Assembly (NCBI RefSeq): GCF_932294415.1
Contig: NC_065538.1
Span: 47,158,843 to 47,222,842 of the forward strand
Direction: 5' to 3'
From: Quercus robur
Taxonomy: Eukaryota; Streptophyta; Magnoliopsida; Fagales; Fagaceae
DNA length: 64,000 nt
The notes below the pieces were generated by a model, which saw only the letters and a list, made by a program, of their open reading frames with translations, was not told the origin of the DNA and searched no databases. Each line of letters begins with the position of its first letter. The first letter of the stretch is position 1. Below, in pieces: positions 23,694-35,494 of this stretch. Made by a program: the position numbers and the translations under genes.

Positions 23694-24878
23694 TTATTTT
23701 ACTATTTTTGCTTCTGTCAATAAATCTTGTAGAGTTACTGGTTTTATATCTACTCCATCTTGTTTCATTTTTGTCTTTTCTTTCTTATCTTTTTTTCCTT
23801 TCGCACATTCCGTAGCATGGTGTCCATATTTCCTACACTTAATACAAGCAATAGGTATATCTATAGAATCTTTTAGTTTTATTAAATATACTTTTTTGTC
23901 TTTTAAATGATTAGGTAAATTATCTATCAATTTCATTATTATGTCTTTTTGTTTTCTTTTTCTTTTATTGACTTTAAGTGGGTTGGTTGATTTTAGTTCT
24001 TTCTTTTTCTTTACTTGATCTATCTCTTTTTGCTTAACATCAAACATTTCCATTAATTCATTTATTACATCTTTCTCAAATTCTAATTTACTAATTTGTT
24101 TAACAATTTTATTATGTATATCACATTGTTTCTTAGTATGTCCATATTGTTTACATTTATGACAAATAGTATTTCTAATATGTCTGTCAGTTCTTTCATT
24201 ATCTGATAACTCAGTATTATTTAAGACTATTATGTCTCTTTTTCTGTCTATATCTAAAGGTGAATTTAACATTCTTATCTTTTTAGCTAATTCTGCTAAA
24301 CCATATATCATGGATCTTTCAATTGATTTTAGTTTCTCATCAATTTTTTCTTTCAAACTATAATTATTTCTAGGACTATTATTTATCCTTTCTTTGTTGA
24401 CTAGAATATCATCTTCTTTCTCTTTCCTTATCTTGTTTCTTTCTTTTACTATGTCTTTTTCTATATCTAACTCTTTACGTAGAGTTATGAATGAGTTAGC
24501 AAGAATACTATTATCTTGTTGTCTTTCTATCCTTCTTTCTTTGTCTTCATCAATTATATCTATCTTCTTCTTTTGTATTATAGCACCAGGATTCTTTTGT
24601 ATTGTTTCTATTATGTCTTCTTTCCTATTATTATTTTCTTGTCTTTCTATTGAACTTCTTACTTTTACTACGTCTATCATCTTTTGCATCTCTTGATTGT
24701 AGTCTTTTCTTTCATCAAAGTTTTTCTTATTGTTTTCTTTATATTGCATTATTTCTATAAAGCTATTTTGTTTCTTTTTTGTCGGAATTGTTTTTAATTC
24801 TCTATTATCTTTTCTACTTCTATTTATATGCCAGTTTTCTATTACATTATTCCTTTCATTATGCCAATTAGCTATCAT
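23694..24878 (-). pseudogene. pararetroviral coat-like ORF with coiled-coil and two zinc knuckles (block C)
   Basis: An open frame of 394 residues, the longest viral frame in the window. The first ~200 residues are strongly charged and helix-prone (repeated Lys/Glu/Asp with Ile/Leu spacing), suggesting a coiled coil. Two CCHC knuckles follow, CHKCKQYGHTKKQC and CIKCRKYGHHATEC, separated by basic text. Its ATG (24876-24878) overlaps the end of the preceding small ORF by 11 nt, a compact arrangement typical of caulimovirids. It stops at a TAA (23694-23696) where block D reads on (KIVKQEIKK), so the stop is a lesion and the original polyprotein continued into the protease. Confidence 0.7.
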
Positions 24879-25197
24879 GGTCTTTTGTTAAAGGTGATCT
24901 ATGATTTGGTTCAAATTCTCTTTCAGAATTTAAAGCTTCTAATTTTTCATAGAGGTTCGAAAAACTATCATTTTTCCTTTTTGCTGCATTGGATCTTTCA
25001 ATATTTTCTAAAGATTCTAATTTTTTATTAATTATGTCTAAAAAATTACTATTGTGTCTATTAGTCTGTCGGTTGATTTTATCTTCTGTTAATGTAGTCC
25101 AGTTATTTGTGTTATTCCAATTATTTGTGTTATTATTATAGTTATAATTATAATCATCCATATCACTGTCGAAATCAGAGTCTGTTTCATAATCCAT
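24868..25197 (-). pseudogene. small acidic pararetroviral ORF upstream of the coat region
   Basis: 109 residues starting with an Asp/Asn/Tyr-rich stretch (MDYETDSDFDSDMDDYNY), then helix-prone text (FLDIINKKLESLENIE). Upstream the same frame contains more acidic text broken by a TGA at about 25210, so the original start may lie further upstream, near 25270. The end overlaps the next ORF by 11 nt. Acidic N-terminal regions before the coat domain occur in several caulimovirids. Function is not assigned. Confidence 0.5.
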
Positions 25198-25649
25198 ATT
25201 ACCATTTAATCAATTATTGTCTATATCTCTCATGCTATATCCTTCATCATAATCTATATCATCATAGTCTATGTTTCAAATTAGTGTTTGCCTAACCTAA
25301 GTGTGAACTAGCAAACAATTGATGAAATGATAAACGTATTTATTCTATTTCTAGGCAATTAATAATTACTGGCGGAAGTATTACTAACCACTAGTATCCT
25401 TGCTATCGGGACCACCTTCTCGGGAAACTCCATTGCGAGACCACCCAAACACATGCCTGTCCGTCGACTAACAAAAAACGGGCTGACCAACGTGAAACTA
25501 TGGTTTGCCAACGAGTCTTGAGGCTAACCAACGCTAACAAGGAGCAAGTATTGGCTATATAGTAATATATGTTCCTAGTAACTTCTTAATTGCAAAAAAA
25601 TAAAACTCATACATCTACCATCCATGGCTTTAATACCAAAACATATCTA

Positions 25650-26190
25650 GTGGAGATCACGCCCCACCTCGTCAAGTGTAAGTGGGAGGCATTTAGACCT
25701 ACCACCACCTTTTAAAAGGAGTAGCAAGGTACCTATTAGAGTCATGTGTCTTTATGCACCCTAGATGTGTCGCACCTGCTTATTGTTGCACCATCACACC
25801 TACCTTTTTGTTGCCAGATTTGGACTTACGCTAGCAAGGTGCTGGCACGGCTTACACTCAACAGGGAAACATAAAGCTTGGCTGTCAGCATGAAGAGATG
25901 CTGTACAGCAGAAAGCCCTCCTTTACCCTCGTATGGGAAGTGAGAGTTCCGTACAAGGGATTATAGGTCTCCGCTCTAATACCATAACATACCCAAGGGA
26001 CTTTTCACCTAAGGCAGAATTACTCAGAACAGGACTTCTCACTGTAGCTGGACAACCCTACCCAGGCTTTTGGACATTGTACTTAGCCTGAAACATAGGG
26101 ACACGGGCGGTACCTATCAGAGTCACATGCGTATCGAGATCACCTACATGCTGCTAGATCCGGACTTACGCCACCGGGGCCCACGCATGC
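25650..26190. other. shuffled pararetroviral leader sequence
   Basis: 25650-25780 matches block A leader 15150-15250 in the same direction ('ggagatcacgccccacctcg'). 25840-26110 matches block A leader 14800-15060 in reverse, including 'acggaactc' and a primer-site-like 'ctaataccataac'. The two orientations side by side show that the leader was broken and rejoined. Confidence 0.6.
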
Positions 26191-27146
26191 CGTACGGCGA
26201 AGATGCTTTTTTTTGAAATTACTATGTTTGATCCTAAGTGCATGGGTAGGCTAAAAGTCTCTGGGTTTTTTTTTTTTTTTTTTTTGCCTTTTTGTCTATC
26301 AACTCTAGAATCTGGATGGTATCACTCCTTCATTAGAAATATCCCAACTCCTTTTGGCTTTATCTTATCTCATCTAATCTTTGTTGATAGACACAAACAC
26401 AGAACCCGGTGAGGGATAGATATAAGATTAGAGATGTTTATGAAATTTAGGAGAAGTGCTATTATTCAAGAACACCACTATATTTATCATTATTGAAAGT
26501 ATATTTATCGTTATTTAAATTATATTTATCTCTCTTAGGTGTAGCTTCTCCACATGGGTTCAACGTGCATGTGGATTATTACTTTGTTTATTTCTGGTTT
26601 GTTTTAATTTGTTATGTAGTCATTTTGTTTCTCTTGCTCATGTTATTGTGCTAAGATATCATGACACTCACTTAATTCCTTTGGTTTTGATATGGGTGGG
26701 CAAGTTTTGGTGATTTGAAAGGAATTGATTGAGTTTTATGTTTTTGTATTTTGATTGTGGGTCGTTGTCATGCTTTCTTGGCTACTGGCAAGTCTATAAG
26801 ACCTTTGCAAGAGAGGGCTTGGTCGTGGGCTTTGAGGGTGGTTTTGTAAAATTAGTATTTCGTTTCATTTTTTTTTCCGAAAGGATTTCATTTTGTTATT
26901 TAATGTATTCACCTAATTATTTTGAAGTAATCTAAGATAAAGATTGTGAATTTGAATGTAGAAATATAATTTGGTTGATTTACTAATGGTCTATTCATGA
27001 AATGTTATATGAACTAGAAAGAACTATATTAGTGTTTTGCATTTTGGTGAATCTTAGATGGGTTTGGGAAACTGGAGAATTTCATTGTGATTGCTTGGAC
27101 TTAGTGTTTAGTGTTGTTGGTCTAATTAAATCATCAAATAAACAAA
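26191..27146. other. AT-rich sequence, probably the body of a Helitron
   Basis: No gene is supported. A poly-T run lies at 26267-26285. The stretch ends at a Helitron-type 3' terminus (27147-27176), so part of it should belong to that element. I could not locate the 5' TC end. Confidence 0.35.
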
Positions 27147-27176
27147 GCACGTGACTTGCACGTGCCACCAACACTA
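27147..27176 (+). mobile_element. Helitron 3' terminus (plus strand)
   Basis: A hairpin GCACGTG-ACTTG-CACGTGC (27147-27165), then 7 nt, then CTAG followed by T. Helitron 3' ends have a short hairpin about 10 nt before CTRR and insert before T. The element body would lie to the left. Confidence 0.55.
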
Positions 27177-27345
27177 GTTATTGTAAGTTGCCACCTGCTC
27201 AAAAAAGCAAAATTCTCACATTATTGTAAGTTGCCACCTGCTCAACAAAGCAAAATTCTCACATTATTGTAAGTTTACCACGTGCTCAACAAAACAAAAT
27301 TCTCACATTATTGTAAGTTTGCCACATGTTCAACAAAGCAAAATG
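27177..27345 (+). repeat. four tandem ~43-bp repeats
   Basis: Four imperfect copies of a unit containing 'ttattgtaagttgccacc' and 'aagcaaaattctcaca' start immediately after the Helitron terminus. The last copy is degenerate. Confidence 0.75.
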
Positions 27346-29723
27346 CTCAACAAAGAAACTGTAGGCCAATCTGCTCTTTTGTTATTAGGTAATACAAACA
27401 CTGACATGGCAAATGGTGATAGACAATTTGTGTTTACAATGATTTTTTTTTTTTTTGTGACATTTTACAAATGCCACCTAAACTTAGATTTCTTGTAGTA
27501 GTATTAAATTTCTCTTATCACTATTATAAAATATATAAAATCCCCCATAAAAAAAAGAGAAAAAGATTTCCCTTAGTACAACTACACCATATCCCAAGAT
27601 ATCCACGGAATAACATGCAAACACTATTATATGCCTACTTTCTTATCTCTAGCTTTTTATTGTCTTCTTCTTGTTCTTTTCTCTAGTGTTAAGTGTTAGC
27701 ATCTTTTTTTTTGTTATTTTCTCTTAGTGTTATTAGGTGTTAGCATCTTCTTTCAGAATCCTCAATCTTCATCTTCATCTTCATCTACAACTAGTCGTTA
27801 ACCCGTGCGATGCACGGGAAAGCTATTGTGTATAAAGATGTAAACTATTTTTTTTCCCTCTTCCTCTTTGATTGTACATTAGGATTCCAGTCTTATAGTT
27901 TCTTATCATAGATATGAAATATTAATCTTGATATGAAACATTAAATTACATAATAAAAAATAGAAATCAAACTTTGGTGCATATGACAAAATGATACCTG
28001 TCCACTACTTTAAACCAATAGTATAAAATGTATTTTCTACAGTCAAAACTAAAAGGGAAAACCATGAACTACTACATAAACTAAAAGACAGTACCAAGAT
28101 TTTTACTTGATGGATTTTAAAAGCCAATCCTATCAGGTCTTATATGCATGGACTCCAATTAGCCATGATTTTATTAGGCAGCTATGAACTTTGCAGGCCC
28201 AAGGGTAGGCTTTATTGTATGAACCTGGTTGCACCAGTTGTTTACTTTTTCCTATAAGGTTTTCCACATGTTATAATTCAATCCAATCAATGTCAATTGA
28301 ACGCGTTCTGGTTTGGTAATATATCTAACTGCCATTGGTGTATTTACTCTCATTTCACATAAGAGTGGACTCTATGTACATGGATCCAGCTCATTATTAT
28401 GTGAGAACTTGAGAGCAGGAGGATATAGTATATGTATAAATAAAACTAAATAGCAAAAACATATATTACAAATTAACAGTTATATGATCTATTGATGAGG
28501 GTAATCTTTATCTTCACTTTGTGATCATGATGAAGATGCAACAACCAACAACCTATTATGATATAGCACATCAAGGGAAAGAATCAATAAATCAACCAAA
28601 GAATTAAACATATTAAGGACACAAACACTAAAGTGTTTGACTTCCTTAAAAAATGTGGCTCAAGTCACAACAAACCTTGAAATGTAATTTAATGGGAATA
28701 AAAACCCAAACACTATGACAATATTTCAGTGCTAGTTTTTGATTAATATCCTTTTGTATTCTAATAAAACATTGAAGAAACACAATGAAACTTGGAATAT
28801 TATGACAATTTGAAGTTTCAGTAGCTTTTTTAAGATCTTAAGTTACTTTTCTTACCAAGTCTGAATTATCAAATAGCTTACTTATTGTCCTAGCACTGGA
28901 AAAAAAGAAAAAGAAAAAAGAAAGAGGATCTAATAATCTTTTTTGACGCTATATCCAAGTTCATCAGCCAATTTAGTTGAACTTTATAGTATGTACTCAT
29001 TTCATATTGTCAGACTGTTCCTGTTCCTATTCCTAACAGCTGGTGGAGCCATTCCTTTTCTTTCTTTCCACTACTTTTCAAACTTGTCTTCTAGTTGATG
29101 AGAGAGATCCTTCCAAGCTGAATTAATTGTGTTGTAGAGATGCCAACAACTTTTCCATTCAAAATATGTAACTAAGACACTCCTAAGTTGGTACTTATAT
29201 AAAATTGATACAGAATGTTTAGAAACAGTTGTCGTGATGCATGATATGCAATGCCAGTTATGTAATGCTAAAAATGGAGTATTACACAACCAATGATAAA
29301 AAAGAATTCTAACTAAATAGTTGAACTTTTTCTTTTTCCTGATAAGTCTTCATAGTTAACAGCCATAGCAAATTCATGTTCATTTGTAAGTGAATTTAAT
29401 ATCAGGGTCTGAATTGTAATTTGTGAGCTTGATTGAATAATTTAAAAATGGAAAATAAATTGAATATAAATTAAGTCAAATCAATGTCAAGACCATGTAA
29501 GAAAACATTTTTTTTTCACATTAAATTTAGTAAAGAAAATTAAGTATAGCACATACACAGCAAACTGAATTAGTGAAAAAACCTTCAACTGATCCAAGTT
29601 CAATCAAACATAAACTCTATCAATTTATATAAAATAAAAATCAGACATAGTAACTTCATTTTTTTGCTTAGCATCAAGGTAAAAAAATTTACTATTAAAT
29701 TCCCACGTTACTATCATAGTATC

Positions 29724-30229
29724 TGATGGTCCTGATCATATCCTCGTCCATAGAAAGACACGAGGACGAGGATAATTCCAAGAACTATCCAGCCAGTGGT
29801 AATCATCAGGCGAGGACGGACTCGTCCGTCCTTAATCATTGATGAAGCGTTACAAAGCAATGATGAATTTCTATACCATTGGGGAGATAACCCACCATTA
29901 ACGCCTTACAAAGGCATTACTGATACGAGAATGAAATCACCATTAAGGCAGCACCAATGGCTAGATGGAAGAGGTAAACACCTATATAAATACCTATCCA
30001 TGAGATCCAAGGTACGGTACACAAAAAACTCTAAATTCACAGTGATTGATATTCTGCTATTGTTATTCCTACTCTAGCCATTCTAACTTTAGCATCGGAG
30101 GTTTTGTGGCAGGCACCATACCGGTGACCCATTCTTCTTCCTTTCACACTCTATTTCTTCAGGGTTGGGTTGACATAGGATGACTTCATTCTGGACGAGC
30201 GATCTGGTTGACAATCTCGAGCATCATCA
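29724..30229 (+). repeat. 5' LTR of the Tat-type Gypsy element
   Basis: 506 bp. It has a TATA box TATATAAATA at 29983-29992 and GT/AC-rich text. The start 'tgatggtcctgatcat' aligns with 'taatggtcccgatcat' of the 3' LTR. Differences from the 3' LTR are scattered substitutions, so insertion is not very recent. Confidence 0.88.
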
Positions 30230-30252
30230 GTTTGGCGCCGTCTGTGGGGAAC
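30230..30252 (+). other. primer-binding site of the Gypsy element
   Basis: TTTGGCGCCGTCTGTGGGG follows the 5' LTR after one base. This TGGCGCCGT-type site is common in plant Tat/Athila elements and is not the iMet type. The exact tRNA was not determined. Confidence 0.7.
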
Positions 30253-30308
30253 GACTACTCTTCAGCACCTAGTTCAAGGGTATTGTTCCATTCAACTCAC
30301 AGGTCCAG

Positions 30309-31312
30309 ATGGAATCCAATGTTAGCCAAGATCCTGCTGCATTAGCCTTACAAATCCAGTCACTCGCAGCCACTGTGGAAGAACTTACTAGGCAAAACCA
30401 AGAGATGAGGCAGCGGTTGCAACAAGAAGATAACCACATGGAAATCAACAAAGACAATGATGGAGATAGTCAGAGGAGATGAACCAGCACTCCAGAAGAG
30501 GCAAACTCAAATCTTCTCAGGGAGATGGGAAAGGAGATGGAGGAGCTAAGAAATGCTATCAAGGGAAAGATGAATCAAAGTTTAGATAGAATAGTCAGAA
30601 AGACAAACTCACCTTTCATCTTAGCAGTTCAGGAATGCTTGGTGCCCTCCAAGTTTCGTCTACCCCAGCTCGAGCCCTTTGATGGACTAAAAGATCCATT
30701 GGATCACCTCAATACATTCAAGATGACGCTGGGTCTTCAACAACCCTTTGACGAGATTCTGTGCCACTCTTTCCCCACTACCCTCAAAGGGGCAGCTAGG
30801 GAATGTTCACCAAATTGCCAACGTCATCTATTGATAACTTCAAGCAGCTAAGCAGCTCCTTCCTTCGTCATTTTGTCGGCGGGCAACGTCCAAAAAGGCT
30901 AGTTGACCATTTGCTCACCATCAAGCAAGAAGAAAAAGAAACTTTAAGGTCCTATGTAGCGTGCTTCACCCGAGGAATTCTGGAGGTGGACGAAGCAGAT
31001 GATAAGGTACAACTTACGACCTTTAAGGCTGGATTAAAGTCCAGAGAATTGGTGGTCTCTCTAGCAAAAAATCCCCCTAAGACGATGGCAGAGATGCTTT
31101 TGAAGGCACAGAAGTACATAAATGCTGAGGACGCCTTGGTAGCTATAGAGGGAGTAGAGAAACCCAAGGAGAAGAAGAAAGAAAAAGAAGACGACCAAAG
31201 AGGACGAAAAAGGGATCGAGCGGGCCGGCAGAATGTCGTAGAAAATAGACGAAGAGATGACAAAAATCCTCGACCATTGAAGTTCACGCCTTTAGTGATG
31301 CCCGTTGACTAG
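30309..31312 (+). pseudogene. Gypsy gag (capsid) with one stop and one frameshift
   Basis: The structural protein that packages the element RNA. From ATG 30309 the frame has Gln-rich coiled-coil text and then stops at TGA 30480-30482. It reopens (30525-30851) with the gag entry motif FRLPQLEPFDGLKDPLDHL and [10 protein letters not shown]. Near 30805 the frame shifts, and 30803-31312 continues the gag core ([31 protein letters not shown]), ending in a Lys/Arg-rich tail. A degenerate zinc knuckle follows in the next frame. Domain order and sequence match plant Gypsy gag; the lesions make it non-functional. Confidence 0.85.
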
Positions 31313-31315
31313 ATT

Positions 31316-32172
31316 TTGACGAAGATTAAGGACGAACAGTATCTTAAATGTCCCAGGCCACTCCACTCGTTGCCTAGTGTGCGCGACAAAAGGAAATACT
31401 GCTGTTTTCACAAAGACCACAGGCATTACACAGACGATTGCCGAGATTTGAAGGAGCAAATAGAAGAACTTATATGGAAAGGGAAATTACAGAAGTACGT
31501 GAAAAGGGGAGATTCTAGCAGGTATAGGGACGACAAGAAGGACCAACACGAAGGCTCTCAGAGAGACGAAGACCACCTACCACTTTGTCCACAGAGTGCA
31601 ATAAGGGAAATAAAAACCATCACAGGAGGACCATCCACAGGTGGGTCATTCAGATCCCTCAAGAAGTCATACCAAAGGCAGGTGAACAGTGTCCATAGCC
31701 TGCCTTCCTTGAAGCAAAGACGGACAAAACAAGACATGTACTTCTCAGAAGAAGATGGTAGAGGGTTAAAGCAACCTCATGATGACCCACTGGTCATTAT
31801 AATCATGATTGAGGGATTCAACACAAGAAGGGTTCTGGTAGACAATGGGAGCTCGGCGGACATTATCTACCTTTCTACCTTTCAGCAATTAAAAGTAGAC
31901 CAGAAGAGACTTCGTCCTTTCGAGTCCCCCTCATTAATTTCAGTGGAGACAAGGTGTACCCCCATGGAATAGAAACGTTAACGGTCACAGCTGGCTTTTA
32001 TCCCCTCCAGGTAACCAACAAACATAACTTTTTGGTGGTAGACTCACCCTCGTCCTACAATGTGATCATAGGACGGTTTACCCTCAACCGTTGGAAAGCT
32101 GCCACTTCCATACACTGCTTGAAGGTGAAATTTCCAACAGAACAGTGGGTCGGAGAGATAAGAGGGAACTAG
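31316..32172 (+). pseudogene. Gypsy zinc knuckle and aspartic protease
   Basis: 31316-31972 begins with a knuckle-like [14 protein letters not shown] (residues 29-42), then a variable linker, then the protease core with DNGSSADI (residues 176-183), the form usual in this lineage. A frameshift near 31950 moves the rest (flap and NVIIGR, the hydrophobic-Gly-Arg motif) to frame 31954-32172, which stops at 32170-32172. The protease cuts the Gag-Pol precursor. The catalytic motif is intact, but the frame is not. Confidence 0.8.
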
Positions 32173-33720
32173 GTGTTGGCAAGAGAGTGCTACTAGGCCA
32201 TCCTGGCCTCAAAAGAGAACCACACGTGGATAATCGAAGATAAAACACCAGAAATTGTCGAGAAGCTAGAAACGATAGAGTTGGTCGAAGGAGATCCAGC
32301 AAAGATGACCCAAGTAGGGATAAGTCTAAATCCAAAGACAAAAGAAGAGATTATCGGCTTCCTGAAGGATAACCTCGGCGTGTTTGCATGGAGCCATGAG
32401 GAAATGCTAGGTATCCTAGCAAACATTATCCAACATTGCCTTAATGTAGACCCTGAGAAAAAACCTGTCTAGTAGAGAAGAAGAGTGTTTGCCCTTGAAC
32501 GGAACAAAGCAGTAATGGACGAAGTGAACAAACTACTTGCTACTAATTTTATTAGGGAAGTTTTCTATCCTGAGTGGCTGGCCAACATCGTCATGGTCAA
32601 AAAGGCAAACGGGAAGTGGAGAATGTGTGTCGACTTCACGGATCTGAACAATGCCTGCCTGAAGGATAGTTTTCCCTTGCCCAGAATTGACCAGCTGGTA
32701 GACTCAATAGCCAGGCACAAACTTCTTACCTTCATGGATACATTTTCTGGATACAACCAGATACAAATGGCTGAGGAAGATCAGGAAAAGACGGCCTTTA
32801 TCACCAGCTAGGGGCTCTACTGCTACAGGGTCATGCCTTTTGGTTTGAAGAACGCAGGAGCCATGGACCAAAGATTGGTAAACCAGATGTTCAGCAATCA
32901 AATTAGGAGGAATGTAGAAGTGTACGTCGACGATATGCTTGTCAAGAGTAAAGAAGAAGAGAACCACCTGGACGATCTCAGGGAGACATTCAACACGCTC
33001 AGACAATACAACATGAAGCTAAATCCGTCCAAATGTGCCTTTGGAGTCTCCTCAAGGAAATTCCTCGGGTTCATGGTGTCGCAAAGGGGGATAGAGGCAA
33101 ATCCTGAGAAAGTGAGAGCTATCCTCGAGATGTCCTCTCCAAAGATGGTAAAAGAAGTGCAATCCCTTACAGGAAGAGTAGCTGCCCTCAATAGTTTCGT
33201 CTCAAAGGCGACGGACAAATGTCTTCCTTTCTTCAAGACCCTGAAACAAGCCTTTGTCTGGACAGAGGAATGTGAGACAGCATTCCAGGAGTTAAAGCGC
33301 TACTTGAGCAACCCCCTACTCTTGAGTCTGTCCAAGGAGGGAGAAGATTTATTCCTTTACCTTGCAGTATCCGTAACTGCAGTCAGCGCAACCTTGATTA
33401 GGGAAGAGAACAAGATATAACTTCCGGTTATTACATTAGCCAGGCTTTTCAAGGAACTGAAGCCCGATACCCAAGAATAGAGAAGATTACTTTCGCCCTA
33501 ATAGTGGCTCAAGAAAACTTCGACCATACTTCCAAGCTAACCTGATCATAGTAATGACAGACTAGCCCATCAAGAAAGCAATGAAAAAACCTGAAGCCGC
33601 TGGACGGATGGTACAATGGGCTATTGAACTCAGTCAGTTTGATATAGAATTCCGCCCCCAGATGGCCATAAAGGCTCAGGCATTGGCAGACTTCATAGCA
33701 GAATTCACCGCCCCCGAGAA
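32173..33720 (+). pseudogene. Gypsy reverse transcriptase and first RNase H
   Basis: Pieces 32281-32472, 32485-32811 and 32833-33420 hold RT motifs in order: WLANIVMVKKANGKWRMC, CVDFTDLNNACLKDSFPLP, SGYNQI, MPFGLKNAG, and the catalytic YVDD at 32923-32934 followed by MLVKS. Then comes RT connection text (FLGFMVSQRGIEANPEK) and the RNase H start (LFLYLAVSVTAVSA). Stops occur at 32173-32175, around 32470-32475 and at 32809-32811 (TAG, probably from CAG), and the frame is lost after 33420. The YVDD core is intact. Confidence 0.88.
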
Positions 33721-34140
33721 TGAAGAGAACTAGGAAGAGCTTTGGACGATCCATACAAATGGGTCGTCCACCCAGAAGGGAGGTGGAGCAGGTGTCGTCA
33801 TCACCTCCCCTGAAGAAGATGTTTTGAAGTATGGTGTCCAGCTCAAATTCCCTGTAACTAATAACGAAGCAAAGTACGAGGCTATATTGACGGGGCTAAG
33901 AATAGCTCGGGCATTTGGAGCTAAAAACATTTTGTTGAGAAGTGATTCACAGCTCGTCGTTGGGCAAGTTAAAGGAGATTTTGAAGCAAAAGAGACAAGA
34001 ATGCAAAAATAACTCAAGTTGACGAACTAGTTGGTAAGCAACTTTGATCGTGCAGAGTTTGTTTAGATCCCATGGGGTCAGAATGTTGAAGCTGACGAAG
34101 TAGCACAGAGTGCATTCGTAGACGATCAATCAAAGGTAAA
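33721..34140 (+). pseudogene. second (archaeal-type) RNase H of the Gypsy element
   Basis: After a degenerate linker the frame reads EELWTIHTNGSSTQKGGGAG, then NNEAKYEAIL and LLRSDSQLVVGQV, with NVEADEVAQ further on. These are the four acidic motifs of the extra RNase H found in Tat elements. In the first motif Asp is replaced by Asn (TNGSS instead of DGSS), removing a catalytic metal ligand. Stops lie near 34009-34011 and 34027. Presence of this domain supports the Tat assignment. Confidence 0.75.
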
Positions 34141-35372
34141 TGATTGGAGGCTGGAAGAACAAAACTCTCCTAGCATCGAAGAATTTCAAACCTTCCGTGT
34201 GCACACTCGCTCAGGGTGGACATGTCCTATTCTGTCTTACCTTAAAAATGGACGGTTACCACCGAACCTTGAAGAAGCCAAGAAGATCAAGAAGAGTATT
34301 GCCAGGTTCAAGATGCTCAATGATGAGCTCTACAAAAGAGGCTTCTCCCAGCCTTACTTGAGGTCCGTAGAAGAGGAGGAAGCTAAATATGTCCTGGAAG
34401 AGGTGCACAAGGGAATTTGCGGTGACCACATAGGAGCAAAATCCTTCATCCAAAAGATCACGAGTGTAGGTTATTTTTGGCCCACAATGCAACAAGACAC
34501 AGTGGATTTTGTCAAAAGATGTGACCGTTGCCAGAGGTATGGAAATGTCCAACAAGTCCCCGGGGAAAAAATGACGACCATTTCCTCACCTTGGACATTC
34601 GCATAATGGGGAATCAACATTATGAGCCCCCTACCACAGGGAAAGAGATAGATGAGGTTTTTACTCGTTGCGATAGACTACTTCACAAAATGGGTCGAAG
34701 CGAAAGCACTAGCAATAATCACAGAAGCAAAGGTACAAAATTTTGTATGGAAAAATATTGTTTGCAGGTTCGGGATACCCAGGACGATCATCTCAGACAA
34801 TGGTTGCCAGTTCGACAGCCACAGATTTAGGTCATTTTGCGTGAACCTAGGCATCAAGAACAAGTATTCGTCCCTAGGACATCCTCAGGCCCGAGGAGTT
34901 ACCAAGCGTCCTATGGGCCTACAGGACTACAGCATGAATGCCAATAGGAGAGACGCCCTTCAATCTAACTTACGAAATAGAAGCAGTCATCCTGGTTGAA
35001 ATGGGGCTCTCTAGCCTCAGGACAGAGTTCTTTGACGAACAGAGTAACGACGATCAATTAAAACTGAACCTGGATTGTCTGGACGAAGTCAGAGACCGAG
35101 CCTTCCAAAGAATGACTAAGTATCAGCAGAAGATGACCGAAGACTACAATCAGAGGGTAAAGTTGAAAAGGTTCAACATTGGAGATCTCGACCTTCAAAA
35201 AGTGATGATTGCTACAAAAGACCCGGCACAAGGCAAGCTAGGACCAACCTGGGAAGGACCGTACAAGGTCATCCACTGTTCTTGTCAAGGAAGCTATTAC
35301 CTGGAAGATCTGGACGGAAACAAGCTACCTCGTCCTTGGAATGTCGAGCACCTAAAGAGGTATTATGGATAG
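34141..35372 (+). pseudogene. Gypsy integrase, three frame pieces
   Basis: 34199-34606 contains the zinc-binding HHCC region (VHKGICGDHIGAKSF, CDRCQRYG). 34652-34999 contains the catalytic core with Asp in AIDYFTKWVEAK and Asp in ISDNGCQF. The expected catalytic Glu region (normally HPQANGQ-E type) reads HPQARGVTKRP and is lost by a change of frame. 34938-35372 is the C-terminal part (EAVILVEMGLSS, LGPTWEGPYKVI) and ends LKRYYG. Integrase inserts the cDNA into the chromosome; this one lacks a complete triad. Confidence 0.85.
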
Positions 35373-35494
35373 GAATCGTAGTCCAATTGTATGCATGATC
35401 TCATACTTTTTAAAATAAATAAACATATTATTCAGCAATCATGTATTCTGGTTACCTCTCTCTTTCTCAAACTACGAACACCATCCAGAAAATG

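Larger units (their letters stand above)
19976..26190 (-). mobile_element. endogenous pararetrovirus block C, longest copy, minus strand
   Basis: Reading right to left: leader pieces (26190-25840, with a stray forward leader piece at 25650-25780), a small acidic ORF (25197-24868), the coat/zinc-knuckle ORF (24878-23694), a protease/RT-start chimera (about 23460-22422), ORF X (22223-20829), a promoter region with TATA (20445-20438) and the leader start to the inverted junction. The RT core and RNase H are missing. About 350 bp at 25300-25650 is not assigned. Stops are scattered throughout. Confidence 0.75.

Noticed and set aside
31839-31862. Loss of the catalytic motif in the Tat protease (DNGSS)
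   Set aside because: DNGSSAD is the normal form in this lineage, unlike the chromovirus NTGA change, so I do not count it as a lesion.
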